This document shows, piece by piece, positions 24,945 to 32,386 of a stretch of DNA of 54,352 nucleotides. How positions within the stretch are numbered: position 1 is the first letter of the stretch; each line of letters begins with the position of its first letter. Where the stretch lies: assembly GCA_024281095.1 (NCBI GenBank), contig JAMXLJ010000133.1, positions 1 through 54,352 on the forward strand, given 5' to 3'. The notes beneath the pieces were generated by a model. The model made no database searches. It saw only the letters and a list, made by a program, of their open reading frames with translations, and was not told where the DNA came from. Origin of the DNA: Acidimicrobiia bacterium. GTDB lineage: Bacteria > Actinomycetota > Acidimicrobiia > IMCC26256 > JAMXLJ01. Position numbers and translations under genes: made by a program.

Positions 24945-25465
24945 CCGCCCGCTCCGATCGTGGCCGCGTCGCGGCACGGGCCCTCGACCGCGTGCAAGGC
25001 ACCGAGGCCCCTGGTGCTGTCGCCGACCGCCAGACCGTTCATCGCGCTCGAGACGCCCTGCATGCACGTCGTCAACGTGGTCATCTGGCCGACCTGCAGC
25101 GCGAGGCGCGCGACCACGGCACCGAGGTCGACGCGCGTCGCCGACACCTCCGCGGCGGTCGACGACACCTGGGTGCGGGCCCGGTCACGTTCGTTGGTGC
25201 GAGTGTCGAGTTGCGCGTCGGTTGCCTGAAGCGTTGCCGTCTCGGCCGTGGCCCGGCGTTGCCGCGCGGCCTTCCGGTCCACGACAGTCAGCTCGTCGTG
25301 CTGCAACTGGCGGGTATGCCCGTTCGTGACGAGGAGATCGCGCACCGCGATGCCGTTGACCAGCAGCAGCGCGGCCGCCGTCGCAACCAGCAGGCGCCGC
25401 CGCCGGCGCGTTCGCCCGCGGCGCGCGACGGCAACCAGGTCCACCCGGACACGCCCACGGCCCAC
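24941..25465 (-). CDS. Membrane coiled-coil protein, paralogue of the N-terminal module of the GH43-like protein
   Basis: A 174-residue protein: Arg-rich cytoplasmic start (RRGRTRRRRRLLVATAAALLLV), one membrane segment, a coiled coil, then MTTLTTCMQGVSSAMNGLAV ... EGPCRDA. This C-terminal motif aligns with ITALSTCLGGAQQAVLRIDA ... QRACNDA of the next protein; both have TRTxERD/VRTGERD earlier. The two cysteines, about 30 residues apart, may form a disulfide outside the cell. The GTG start at 25465 or another at 25444 is possible. Function unknown; likely a partner of the GH43-like protein. Confidence 0.7.
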   Translation of the reverse strand: MGRGRVRVDLVAVARRGRTRRRRRLLVATAAALLLVNGIAVRDLLVTNGHTRQLQHDELTVVDRKAARQRRATAETATLQATDAQLDTRTNERDRARTQVSSTAAEVSATRVDLGAVVARLALQVGQMTTLTTCMQGVSSAMNGLAVGDSTRGLGALHAVEGPCRDAATIGAGG

Positions 25466-25561
25466 GACCGACCATTCAGCACGGCCGTCGGGGAACGGTC
25501 AACCCCGGGCACCTGAAATGCAACGAAATGTCCGCGGGCTGGCCGGCGCGGCCCGTGCTCG

Positions 25562-25608
25562 TTCTGGCGTCACTTGTGCGCGACAGTGCGCGTCAAATGA
25601 CGCCAGAA
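25562..25608. repeat. 47-bp palindromic repeat, copy D
   Basis: The arms TTCTGGCGTCA and TGACGCCAGAA (11 bp perfect) enclose a core with CGCG-ACAGTG-CGCG. CTCG precedes it, as in copies B and C. Unlike A-C it lies between two divergent genes (25465 minus, 25669 plus), where no terminator is expected. Confidence 0.86.
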
Positions 25609-25668
25609 GCAGTGGGGGGTCGTTCGGGTCGGGCGTTCACTGTCACACCCCCGTGCGAGGCTCGTCGC

Positions 25669-26154
25669 ATGTGCAAAATGTGCGAAGGATTCAGCTTGGA
25701 AGACGTGCTCGCGCTCGAAGAGGCTCGGATCGCCGAGCGCGGCTACACGCTCGTCGCAGTCGCGAGCAGAGGCGACGACATGGACGACGCCACGTCGTGG
25801 GTCTACACCGCCGGCCTGCTCGACGCGGCCGGCCATCCCGAGATGATCATCGCCGGCGTACCCACACGCACGGCCGGGCGGGTGCTGTCGGCACTCGCGC
25901 CGGCGGTGCTCGATGGCGAGTGGTTCGCCGTCGGCGACACGATCGACCTCGGTCCCGGGTCTGCCCGCGTCGGGTTGGTGCACGAACGGCAGTACGAGCT
26001 CGGCACCTTCAACATGTGGCACAACCTGCGCAGCATCGGTGCGCTGCACGCGTCCGAGCTCGCCGCGGTGCAGATCATCCTGCCCGACGAGCTCTCGCCC
26101 TTTCGTGAACAGTCGTGGCAACCGCTGCTCGCCGACCCGAATGCCCGTGTCTGA
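25669..26154 (+). CDS. DUF4262 domain protein
   Basis: A 161-residue protein. The pattern GYTLVAVA ... SWVYTAGLLDAAGHPEMIIAGVP followed by LGTFNMWHNLRSIGAL corresponds to DUF4262 (a fold with a conserved YTxGL...HPE). It starts MCKMCEGFSLEDVLALEE with a CxxC. The ATG has no Shine-Dalgarno; upstream GTG/ATG codons in the frame run through repeat D and are not credible. Function is unknown in the family. Confidence 0.78.
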   Translation: MCKMCEGFSLEDVLALEEARIAERGYTLVAVASRGDDMDDATSWVYTAGLLDAAGHPEMIIAGVPTRTAGRVLSALAPAVLDGEWFAVGDTIDLGPGSARVGLVHERQYELGTFNMWHNLRSIGALHASELAAVQIILPDELSPFREQSWQPLLADPNARV

Positions 26155-26167
26155 AGCGATGGCGCCG

Positions 26168-26249
26168 TGCGAGCGGGGGGACTCGAACCCCCACGTCCGA
26201 GGACACCGGGACCTAAACCCGGCGCGTCTGCCAATTCCGCCACGCTCGC
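26168..26249 (-). tRNA. tRNA-Leu (anticodon UAG)
   Basis: The acceptor GCGAGCG/CGCTCGC, anticodon arm CGGG-TTTAGGT-CCCG (anticodon TAG), a long variable arm GTCCTCGGAC and T-arm GGGGG-TTCGAGT-CCCCC are complete. The long variable arm and D-loop are typical of leucine tRNAs. CCA is not encoded. Confidence 0.95.
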
Positions 26250-26397
26250 GCGCCGGCCACGGTACTCCGGGTGTGCGAGCGGCGGCCCCGGCGCGGGCCT
26301 CGGCATTGTCTCGCCCACCTGAGCGCCACGGGATACGGTTCGGCGGCGCGGTGACGCGCGGCGCAGACGACGCGGTCGCAAACCGACAGGAGACCCC

Positions 26398-26865
26398 ATG
26401 CTCGAGCCCGGCACCCCCGCACCGGATTTCACCGTGTCCGATCAGGACGGCAATCCGGTCTCGCTCGCCGATCTGCGCGGCCGTTGGGTGTTCCTGTGGT
26501 GGTATCCCATGGCCGACACCCCCGGCTGAACGATCGAAGGCAAAGGCCTGCGTGACCAGGCCGCAGAGTACGAAGCCGCCAACACCGAGATCCTCGGCAT
26601 CTCCTTCGACGCCCCCGACGCCAACAAGGCCTTCCGCGAGAAGTTCGACTTTCCGTACCGCCTGCTGTCCGATTGGGACGAGCAGGTCGGCGTCGCCTAC
26701 GAGACGCGCGCGCCGGGAAGCGACAAGGTCAAGTTCGCGAAGCGTCTGAGCTATCTCATCGATCCCGACGGTGTGATCGCGAAGTCGTACGAAGTCGGCG
26801 ACGTCAACACCCACCCGGCCGAAGTGCTCGAGGACATACGCGCGCTCCAGGAGCAGCGGGGCTGA
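26398..26865 (+). CDS. Bcp/PrxQ-type peroxiredoxin with in-frame TGA at the peroxidatic position (probable selenoprotein)
   Basis: Read through the TGA at 26527-26529, the frame gives a complete 155-residue peroxiredoxin: [74 protein letters not shown] and [15 protein letters not shown]. The TGA is codon 44, exactly the peroxidatic Cys of the PxxxTxxC motif. The protein has no cysteine at all, so it would work as a 1-Sec enzyme reducing peroxides with an outside thiol. AGGAG lies 5 bases before the ATG. A hairpin at 26545-26562 fits bacterial SECIS rules. A nonsense mutation or sequencing error is the alternative, but the exact position and the intact frame after it argue for Sec. Confidence 0.82.
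26545..26562 (+). promoter_or_regulatory. Candidate bacterial SECIS hairpin
   Basis: GGCCTG-CGTGAC-CAGGCC is a perfect 6-bp stem with a 6-nt loop. The loop begins 21 bases after the TGA and has G at its second position, in line with published rules for bacterial SECIS elements (loop 16-37 nt from UGA, a G in the first two loop bases). It would bind SelB to bring Sec-tRNA. Confidence 0.65.
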
Positions 26866-26884
26866 AGGGATCAGCTCGCTCTCG

Positions 26885-27742
26885 TCAGACGGCGGTCCAG
26901 CCGCCGTCGACGACCAACGTGTGTCCGGTCACGAAGCTGCTCGCGTCCGACGCGAGAAAGAGCAACGCGCCGTCGAGCTCGTGCTCGTCGCCGCCGCGCC
27001 CCATCGGAGTGCGGGCGCGCATCCACCGCTCCGCGCCTTCGTCGCCGAACATGCGGCCCTCCGTCATCTCGGATCGGAACCAGCCGGGTGCAAGCGCGTT
27101 GACCCGCACGCCGCGCCGGGCCCACTGCGCCGCGAGCTCGCGGGTGAGGTTGACGAGACCGCCCTTCGACGCGGCGTAGCCCGCGTCGGGAATCTGACCG
27201 ACGCCTACCGATCCCCAGATCGACGCCACGTTCACGATCGACCCACCCGTCCCCGAGTCGATCATGGTGCCGGCCGCAAGGCGCGCCAGCGCGAACGGCG
27301 CGATGAGGTTCACGTCGAGGACGCGCCGGAATTCGTCGACGCCGTGCTCGAGCGCGGCCATGACGTGCGTGACACCCGCGTTGTTGACGAGAACGTCGAG
27401 ACGGCCGGTCGATTCCACCGCGGTCGAGATGATCGTCTCCGGCGCGCCCGGCGCGGTGATGTCAGCCGGTACGACGATCGGGTCGCGCAGGGTTCGTGCG
27501 AGCCCTTCGAGCCGCTCCGCGCGCCGCGCTGCGATGACGACCCGGGCGCCCGCGGCATCGAGCACCCGGGCGAAGCGCGCACCCAGACCCGCGCTCGCGC
27601 CGGTGACGACGGCGACGCGCCCGTCGAGGCGGAATGCTGCGAGCGGGTCGATCGGGTCGATCGCGTCGATCGGGTCGATCGGGTCGATCGCGTCGATCGG
27701 GTCGGGCGGATCGATCGGGTGAAGCGGGTCGGGAGTCGGCAC
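26885..27742 (-). CDS. SDR family oxidoreductase with repetitive N terminus
   Basis: A 285-residue short-chain dehydrogenase: TGASAGLG (47-54), NNAG (120-123), Ser174, Tyr189 and Lys193 (YAASK), and the usual SDR end LASDASSFVTGHTLVVDGGW. AARR after strand 2 suggests NADP(H). The first 34 residues are a repeat of Asp-Pro-Ile and Asp-Ala-Ile units encoded by a 9-bp tandem repeat. The GTG at 27742 is 8 bases after a TACACT box (leaderless). A start inside or after the repeat cannot be excluded, as SDRs need only about residue 35 onward. Confidence 0.82.
   Translation of the reverse strand: MPTPDPLHPIDPPDPIDAIDPIDPIDAIDPIDPLAAFRLDGRVAVVTGASAGLGARFARVLDAAGARVVIAARRAERLEGLARTLRDPIVVPADITAPGAPETIISTAVESTGRLDVLVNNAGVTHVMAALEHGVDEFRRVLDVNLIAPFALARLAAGTMIDSGTGGSIVNVASIWGSVGVGQIPDAGYAASKGGLVNLTRELAAQWARRGVRVNALAPGWFRSEMTEGRMFGDEGAERWMRARTPMGRGGDEHELDGALLFLASDASSFVTGHTLVVDGGWTAV
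27645..27734. repeat. 9-bp tandem repeat (GGGTCGATC/GCGTCGATC units)
   Basis: About ten 9-bp units, the first six nearly identical in the order GGG, GGG, GCG, GGG, GGG, GCG (a 27-bp higher-order repeat), the rest degenerate. On the minus strand each unit encodes three residues (Asp-Pro-Ile or Asp-Ala-Ile), so unit gain or loss keeps the SDR frame. Likely variable in number between strains. Confidence 0.9.
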
Positions 27743-27793
27743 CGCGGCGAAGTGTAGGAGCGGTCCTCCGGGGTCCGCGCGTAACGTCGGCGC

Positions 27794-28384
27794 GTGCGTG
27801 AGTTGGCGTCTGTCTGTGTTTACTGCGCGTCTTCGTCGGGCCGCGACCCCGCGTTTGCGGCCGTCGCGGCGGAAGTCGGCCGGCGCATCGCGACCGAGGG
27901 TCTCACCCTCGTGTACGGCGGCGGTTCGGTCGGTCTCATGGGCGTCGTCGCCGACGCCGCGCTCTCCGAGGGCGGTCGCGTCATCGGCGTCATCCCACGC
28001 AGCGTCTTCCGGCGTGAGGTGGCCCACGAGAGCCTTGGTGAGCTGATCGAGGTCGATTCGATGCACGACCGCAAGATGCTCATGTTCGAGCTCGCCGACG
28101 CGTTCGTGGCGCTTCCCGGCGGCATCGGGACGCTGGAGGAGCTCACCGAGGTCGCGAGTTGGGCTCAGCTCGGCCTGCACGACAAGCCGGTCGCGACGTT
28201 GGAGGTGAACGGCTTCTGGCGTCCGTTTCACGACTTCCTCGACCGGGTCGTCGACGCCGGCCTGCTCCGGCCCGAGAACCGCCGGCTGATCATCGACGTC
28301 GAGGAGCCGAGCCGCTTCCTCGAGGTGCTCCGGTCATACGAGCCTCGTCAGACGGAGCAACTGATCGATCTTGACGAAACCTGA
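27794..28384 (+). CDS. LOG family protein (TIGR00730; nucleotide 5'-monophosphate phosphoribohydrolase)
   Basis: A 196-residue Rossmann protein with the LOG signature LVYGGGSVGLMGVVADAAL and LPGGIGTLEE (108-116). LOG enzymes release bases from nucleoside 5'-monophosphates, including cytokinin ribosides; in bacteria they act on AMP-like nucleotides. The GTG lies 6 bases after TAACGT, suggesting a leaderless mRNA. It is divergent from the SDR gene with 51 bases between starts. Confidence 0.92.
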   Translation: MRELASVCVYCASSSGRDPAFAAVAAEVGRRIATEGLTLVYGGGSVGLMGVVADAALSEGGRVIGVIPRSVFRREVAHESLGELIEVDSMHDRKMLMFELADAFVALPGGIGTLEELTEVASWAQLGLHDKPVATLEVNGFWRPFHDFLDRVVDAGLLRPENRRLIIDVEEPSRFLEVLRSYEPRQTEQLIDLDET

Positions 28385-28490
28385 CGCAGGTCGTCGGCGA
28401 CTTTCCCTCACTGTGTGGCCGTCCCGCTACAGAATGTCCGCGGCATGGGAAGAAACGGGGAGAAAGTCGTGGTCACCAGGACAGTGGTGT

Positions 28491-28519
28491 TTGCCAACAT
28501 GGGAAGACCGCCCTATAAC
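28491..28519 (+). promoter_or_regulatory. Sigma70-type promoter upstream of the small-ORF/membrane-protein pair
   Basis: TTGCCA (28491-28496), a 17-base spacer and TATAAC (28514-28519): five and five of six bases match consensus. It lies in the 244-base gap after the LOG gene. Transcription would begin near 28526, leaving a 5' leader with GGGGAGG and GGGGGGAAAG. Confidence 0.6.
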
Positions 28520-28552
28520 GTTCCACGGGGAGGGTGACAACCGGGGGGAAAG

Positions 28553-28624
28553 ATGGATCGCCGGCAACTCGTCCTCACCGACTGCGGTACGCGCCACGCC
28601 GGCGCGGCGCTCCCGCTCGAGTAG
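28553..28624 (+). CDS. Small upstream ORF, 23 residues
   Basis: ATG with a strong purine-rich Shine-Dalgarno (GGGGGGAAAG) directly upstream, 23 sense codons (MDRRQLVLTDCGTRHAGAAL and three more) and TAG. The next ATG comes 4 bases after the stop, so the two could be translationally coupled. It is the only well-initiated frame in this leader. No function known; it may only deliver ribosomes to the next gene, which has no Shine-Dalgarno of its own. Confidence 0.45.
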   Translation: MDRRQLVLTDCGTRHAGAALPLE

Positions 28625-28628
28625 CCCT

Positions 28629-29036
28629 ATGGCGCAAATCAGACAGCGGGCGCACCTCGCCGCCGAGACCGTGCTGCTCCTCATCTGCGCCGCGCTCGTT
28701 GTCGCCTTCTACGGTGCCTTGCTCGCCCTCATCGCTGCCGTGTGGATGACGAAGAACGACGTCACGGTGCAGATCGCCCTCACCGTGTTCGCACTCGCTT
28801 GGTTCTGGCCCATCGTGCACGCCCTCGTCTGGCGCCGTGCGTGGCACAAGCCGTGGCGCGCCGCGCCCGCGTCGTCTCCTGCACCCACGCTCGCACGCAC
28901 GTCTCCCGCGCCGGTCACGGAGGTCGACCTGACGGTGCTCGAGCGTGAATCGGACCATGCGCCCGAGCCCTCGCCGAGCTCGACTCCGTCGCCGCATGCC
29001 GACGCAGGGCGTCGGGGCCGGGCCGCCTCGGTGTAA
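28629..29036 (+). CDS. Small two-helix membrane protein
   Basis: A 135-residue protein starting MAQIRQRAHLAAETVLLLICAALVVAFYG. Two membrane segments (about 13-38 and 49-70) are followed by a Pro/Ser-rich cytoplasmic tail. No domain is recognised. The frame is open far upstream (28371) and overlaps the LOG stop, but that part has no Shine-Dalgarno and biased composition; the ATG at 28629 just after the small ORF is preferred. Confidence 0.6.
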   Translation: MAQIRQRAHLAAETVLLLICAALVVAFYGALLALIAAVWMTKNDVTVQIALTVFALAWFWPIVHALVWRRAWHKPWRAAPASSPAPTLARTSPAPVTEVDLTVLERESDHAPEPSPSSTPSPHADAGRRGRAASV

Positions 29037-29118
29037 CGCCGGCGCAGGTCTGGCGATTGAGCCTGGCTCGGCCGGGCATGCTGTTGAGTTGTGCGGTGTC
29101 GGCGAGGACAACTCCGGA

Positions 29119-29547
29119 ATGACCCAGGTTCTTCGGGCTGAGTTCGAGCCCGCGCCGGAGAGTGTTCCGCTCGCCCGACGTGCGGTGCTCCGGACCCTCA
29201 TCGGGCGCGGCCTCGACCGCATCGCGGACACGACGTGCCTCCTGACATCCGAGCTCGTCACCAACGCCATCCAGCACGCGCAGCACTCCCTCGACGTGGT
29301 TGTCACCGTCGCCGAGAACCGGGTGCGTGTCGAGGTGCACGACGACGGCAAACGTACGCCCCCGCCGCTCGCGGAGGCGCCGCAGGAGCTCGGGTCGTAC
29401 TGGCTCCTGCTCCTCTCGGACCTCGCGAACCGCTGGGGCTTCCAACACGAACGCGACGGCGGTGGCGTGTCGTGGTTCGAGGTCGAATACGACCGCGACA
29501 CCGACGTTCGCTTCGACGCGGACACCTTTCCGGCGCGTCGGAGCTGA
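29119..29547 (+). CDS. ATP-binding anti-sigma/regulatory kinase-like protein (HATPase_c_2)
   Basis: A 142-residue RsbW-like GHKL domain: TCLLTSELVTNAIQHA is the N box, VRVEVHDDGKRTPP the G1 box, and YWLLLLSDLANRWGFQ the G2-like segment. Such proteins bind a sigma factor or phosphorylate a STAS partner. A similar protein next to a STAS gene lies at 37019. The ATG at 29119 has a weak Shine-Dalgarno (GAGG, 11 bases upstream). Confidence 0.8.
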   Translation: MTQVLRAEFEPAPESVPLARRAVLRTLIGRGLDRIADTTCLLTSELVTNAIQHAQHSLDVVVTVAENRVRVEVHDDGKRTPPPLAEAPQELGSYWLLLLSDLANRWGFQHERDGGGVSWFEVEYDRDTDVRFDADTFPARRS

Positions 29548-29577
29548 ATCGACGAGTCGGAGACGGTACCGTGCGGC

Positions 29578-32355
29578 GTGGCGCGCGTGCGTCGGCCGCA
29601 TCGGAGCGCGTTGGTCGTTGCTCTCGGCATCGCGATGGCCGCGGCCGTCTCCGGCACTGCGCCCCTCGCCGCGGCCGCTTCGCGCGGGAGCGAGGCGCGT
29701 GCCCCGCGCTCGCTGCGAGCGGACGGGCTCGACGCGCCCATCGGTCTCGGCCTCGACGATGTGTTCTTCGCGTGGCAGCTCGGAGACCGCTCCCGCGACG
29801 CCGTGCAAACGGCGTACCGCATCCTCGTCGCACGCGTGAGTCTCAGCGGTGCCCGTCGCGACACCACGACGGTGTGGGACAGCGGACGCGTCGCGTCGAG
29901 TGACCAGACCGGCGTGCCGTATCGCGGCCCCGCGCTCGCGCCCGATACGGCATACCGGTGGACCGTGCAGACCTGGAACGGGTCGGGCCGGGCCGGTCCG
30001 TTCGCTCGCTGGTCGACGTTCGAGACCGGTCTCGCGGACCGTGACTGGCGCGCGTCGTGGATCCAGCGGGTCCCCGACAACCGGCCCGACGAGTACACGT
30101 ACGCACGGAAGGCGTTCCGGCTCGGCGATTCGCCCATCGTGCGCGCACGCGCGTATGTGTCAGGCGATCAGCAGTACGAGCTCTGGGTCAACGGAACACG
30201 TGCCGGCAAGGGACAGGCGTACAGCTTTCCCGACGCGCAGTACTACGAGACCCTCGACGTCACGGGGCTGCTGCGCGCGCACGCCGCCAACGCGGTCGGC
30301 GTGCTGACGAGCTGGCAGGGCGCCACGAAGGCGCACCCGGCCGGCACTCCGGGCGCCATTGTGCAGATCTCGGTGCTGCACCGCGACGGCACGCACGAGG
30401 TGATCGTCACCGACGGATCGTGGCGGGTGGCGCCGGGAGCGTGGCTACCGGGCACGCAACGGGATCTCGAAGGCGACCTCGTGGACTTCACCGAGAACAT
30501 CGACGGGCCCGCGCAGCCGGTCGGCTGGGACCGGCCCGGTTTCGACGACGGATCCTGGGCCCACGCGACGGTGCTCGGCGCGGCCGGCGTCGCACCCTGG
30601 ACCCATCTCGTGGCCGTGCGCACCCGCATCGTGGAGGAACCGGTGCACGCGGTGAGCTTGAAGCGCCTTGCCTCCGGTGCTTTGGTCGCCGACTTCGGCC
30701 GTGTGTACGCCGCGGTGCCCACCGTGACGTTCCGGCACGGTGTGCCCGGACGCGTCGTGAGGATGCATGCGGGCTACCTGCTCGAGCCGGCAGCCGGCCA
30801 GCCGACTGCGGGCGAGCCGGGACAGGTCTCGACCGCGCACGGCACGCAGCACACCGACATGAGTTACTCGTACGTGCAGCGCGGAGGCGAGGAACAGTTC
30901 CACCCATTCGACTACCTCGGGTTCCGCTATTTCCAGATCGACGACCCCGGCGAGGTGCTGGGCCGCGACGACGTCGTTGCGCTCACCCGGCACACGGTTC
31001 TTCCAGACGAGCACGCGGCCACGTTCTCCTCGTCGGACCCGACAGTCGACGCCGTGTTCGAGCTCGGCCGTCACTCCGCGCTGTTCAGCGCGCAGGAGCA
31101 GTTCCTCGACACGCCGACACGCGAGAAGGGCCCGTGGCTGTGGGACGGCTTCAACGAATCGCAGACCGCGATGGTCGCGTTCGGCGAGCAGAACCTCACC
31201 CGGAAGTCGTTGCTCGAGTTCGCGCAGTCACAGGCGCGCTACTGGCCGAACGGCGCCGTCAACAAGATCTATCCGACCGGCCTCGGCCCGCTCGACATCA
31301 ACGAATTCACGGAGATCTACCCGGAATGGGTCTGGCAGTACTGGCTCGACACGGGCGATCGCGCACTGCTTGCCGCCGTATATCCGGTGGTCTCGCGCGT
31401 CTCGGACTACGTTGCCGCGGCCATCGACCCGTCCACGGGCCTCGTCACCAACCTGCCGGCGACCAACATCTACTACTCCTTCCCCGTGGTGACCCGGCTC
31501 AACGTGCTCGGAGCGGACGTGTTCGACCGTGCCGGCGCGATCGCCGCCGCGCTCGGCCGTCCCGATTCCGAGGTGCGCCGCCAACGCGATCGCCGGTCGT
31601 CGCTGGTCGCTGCGGTCAACCGTTTGCTCACCCGGCCGGACGGCATCTACGTCGACGGGCGCGACGCCAACGGGGTGCAGGTGCCGAGCGCGTCACAGGA
31701 CACGAACGCGTGCGCGTTCACCTACGGCGTCGTTCCCTTCGGGAACCGGCCCACGGTGGCTGCGTTCGTGGCGTCTGGAAACCTCGCCGCGCCGCCACGC
31801 ACAGCGGGCGAAGTGCTCGAGACGCTCGCGCTCAGCGGGCGCGACGTCGACTTCGTGCGGCGCGTCACCGACGCGACGACGGACGGCTGGGCCAACGTGC
31901 TCGCGCGTGGGGGCACGTACACGTGGGAGGTGTGGCAGCCGTCGGACGTCATCGGCGACAGCATGTCCCATGGATGGGGCGCGAACGTGCTCGTCGAGAT
32001 CCAACGAGCGCTGCTCGGCGTGCGGCCCACAGGCGCAGGGTGGGCGAGCTTCGACGTGTCGCCGCCGTCCTCCGGGTTGGCCTGGGCGCAGGGCACGGTG
32101 CCGACTCCACGGGGCGAGATCGCGCTCCGTTGGCGACGGGTGCGAAACGACGGGGCCGGGCTCTCACTCGACGTCACAGTGCCCGCCGGCGCGCGGGCGA
32201 CGATACGGATACCGGCGGTTGCCGCGCGCGACATCACCGAGAGCGGCCGTTCGCTCGACCGGGCCGGCGGTGTGCGCGTCGTCGCGATCGACCACGGAGT
32301 TGCCGTCGTCGACATCGGCTCGGGTCGCTACGACTTCGAGAGCCGTGCCGGTTGA
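29578..32355 (+). CDS. Secreted alpha-L-rhamnosidase (GH78)
   Basis: A 925-residue protein. A signal peptide (RSALVVALGIAMAAAVSGTAPLAAAA, cut about residue 35), a fibronectin-like N-terminal domain (residues 45-150, TAYRWTVQTWNG), the rhamnosidase N domain (WRASWIQ, then ARAYVSGDQQYELWVNG), an (alpha/alpha)6 catalytic domain (AQEQFLDTPTREKGPWLWDGF; DINEFTEIYPEWVWQYWLDTGD with acidic catalytic residues; SHGWGANVLVEIQRALLG) and a beta-sandwich end. It removes terminal L-rhamnose from plant or microbial glycans outside the cell. The GTG follows TACCGT by 5 bases. Confidence 0.9.
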   Translation: MARVRRPHRSALVVALGIAMAAAVSGTAPLAAAASRGSEARAPRSLRADGLDAPIGLGLDDVFFAWQLGDRSRDAVQTAYRILVARVSLSGARRDTTTVWDSGRVASSDQTGVPYRGPALAPDTAYRWTVQTWNGSGRAGPFARWSTFETGLADRDWRASWIQRVPDNRPDEYTYARKAFRLGDSPIVRARAYVSGDQQYELWVNGTRAGKGQAYSFPDAQYYETLDVTGLLRAHAANAVGVLTSWQGATKAHPAGTPGAIVQISVLHRDGTHEVIVTDGSWRVAPGAWLPGTQRDLEGDLVDFTENIDGPAQPVGWDRPGFDDGSWAHATVLGAAGVAPWTHLVAVRTRIVEEPVHAVSLKRLASGALVADFGRVYAAVPTVTFRHGVPGRVVRMHAGYLLEPAAGQPTAGEPGQVSTAHGTQHTDMSYSYVQRGGEEQFHPFDYLGFRYFQIDDPGEVLGRDDVVALTRHTVLPDEHAATFSSSDPTVDAVFELGRHSALFSAQEQFLDTPTREKGPWLWDGFNESQTAMVAFGEQNLTRKSLLEFAQSQARYWPNGAVNKIYPTGLGPLDINEFTEIYPEWVWQYWLDTGDRALLAAVYPVVSRVSDYVAAAIDPSTGLVTNLPATNIYYSFPVVTRLNVLGADVFDRAGAIAAALGRPDSEVRRQRDRRSSLVAAVNRLLTRPDGIYVDGRDANGVQVPSASQDTNACAFTYGVVPFGNRPTVAAFVASGNLAAPPRTAGEVLETLALSGRDVDFVRRVTDATTDGWANVLARGGTYTWEVWQPSDVIGDSMSHGWGANVLVEIQRALLGVRPTGAGWASFDVSPPSSGLAWAQGTVPTPRGEIALRWRRVRNDGAGLSLDVTVPAGARATIRIPAVAARDITESGRSLDRAGGVRVVAIDHGVAVVDIGSGRYDFESRAG

Positions 32356-32386
32356 GACGCTCGCAGACGGCCGCGTCCTCCGAGCC

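Noticed and set aside
26527-26529. TGA in the peroxiredoxin as an ordinary stop, giving a 43-residue gene
   Set aside because: The downstream frame stays coding for 111 codons with conserved peroxiredoxin motifs and a SECIS-like hairpin; read as Sec insertion, though mutation is not fully excluded.
27645-27734. Tandem repeat as a CRISPR array
   Set aside because: Units are 9 bp with no spacers and lie inside a coding frame; no cas genes are near.
28371-28628. N-terminal extension of the small membrane protein overlapping the LOG gene
   Set aside because: It is Arg/Ser/Trp-rich without a start signal and crosses a good promoter and a separate small ORF with its own ribosome binding site.
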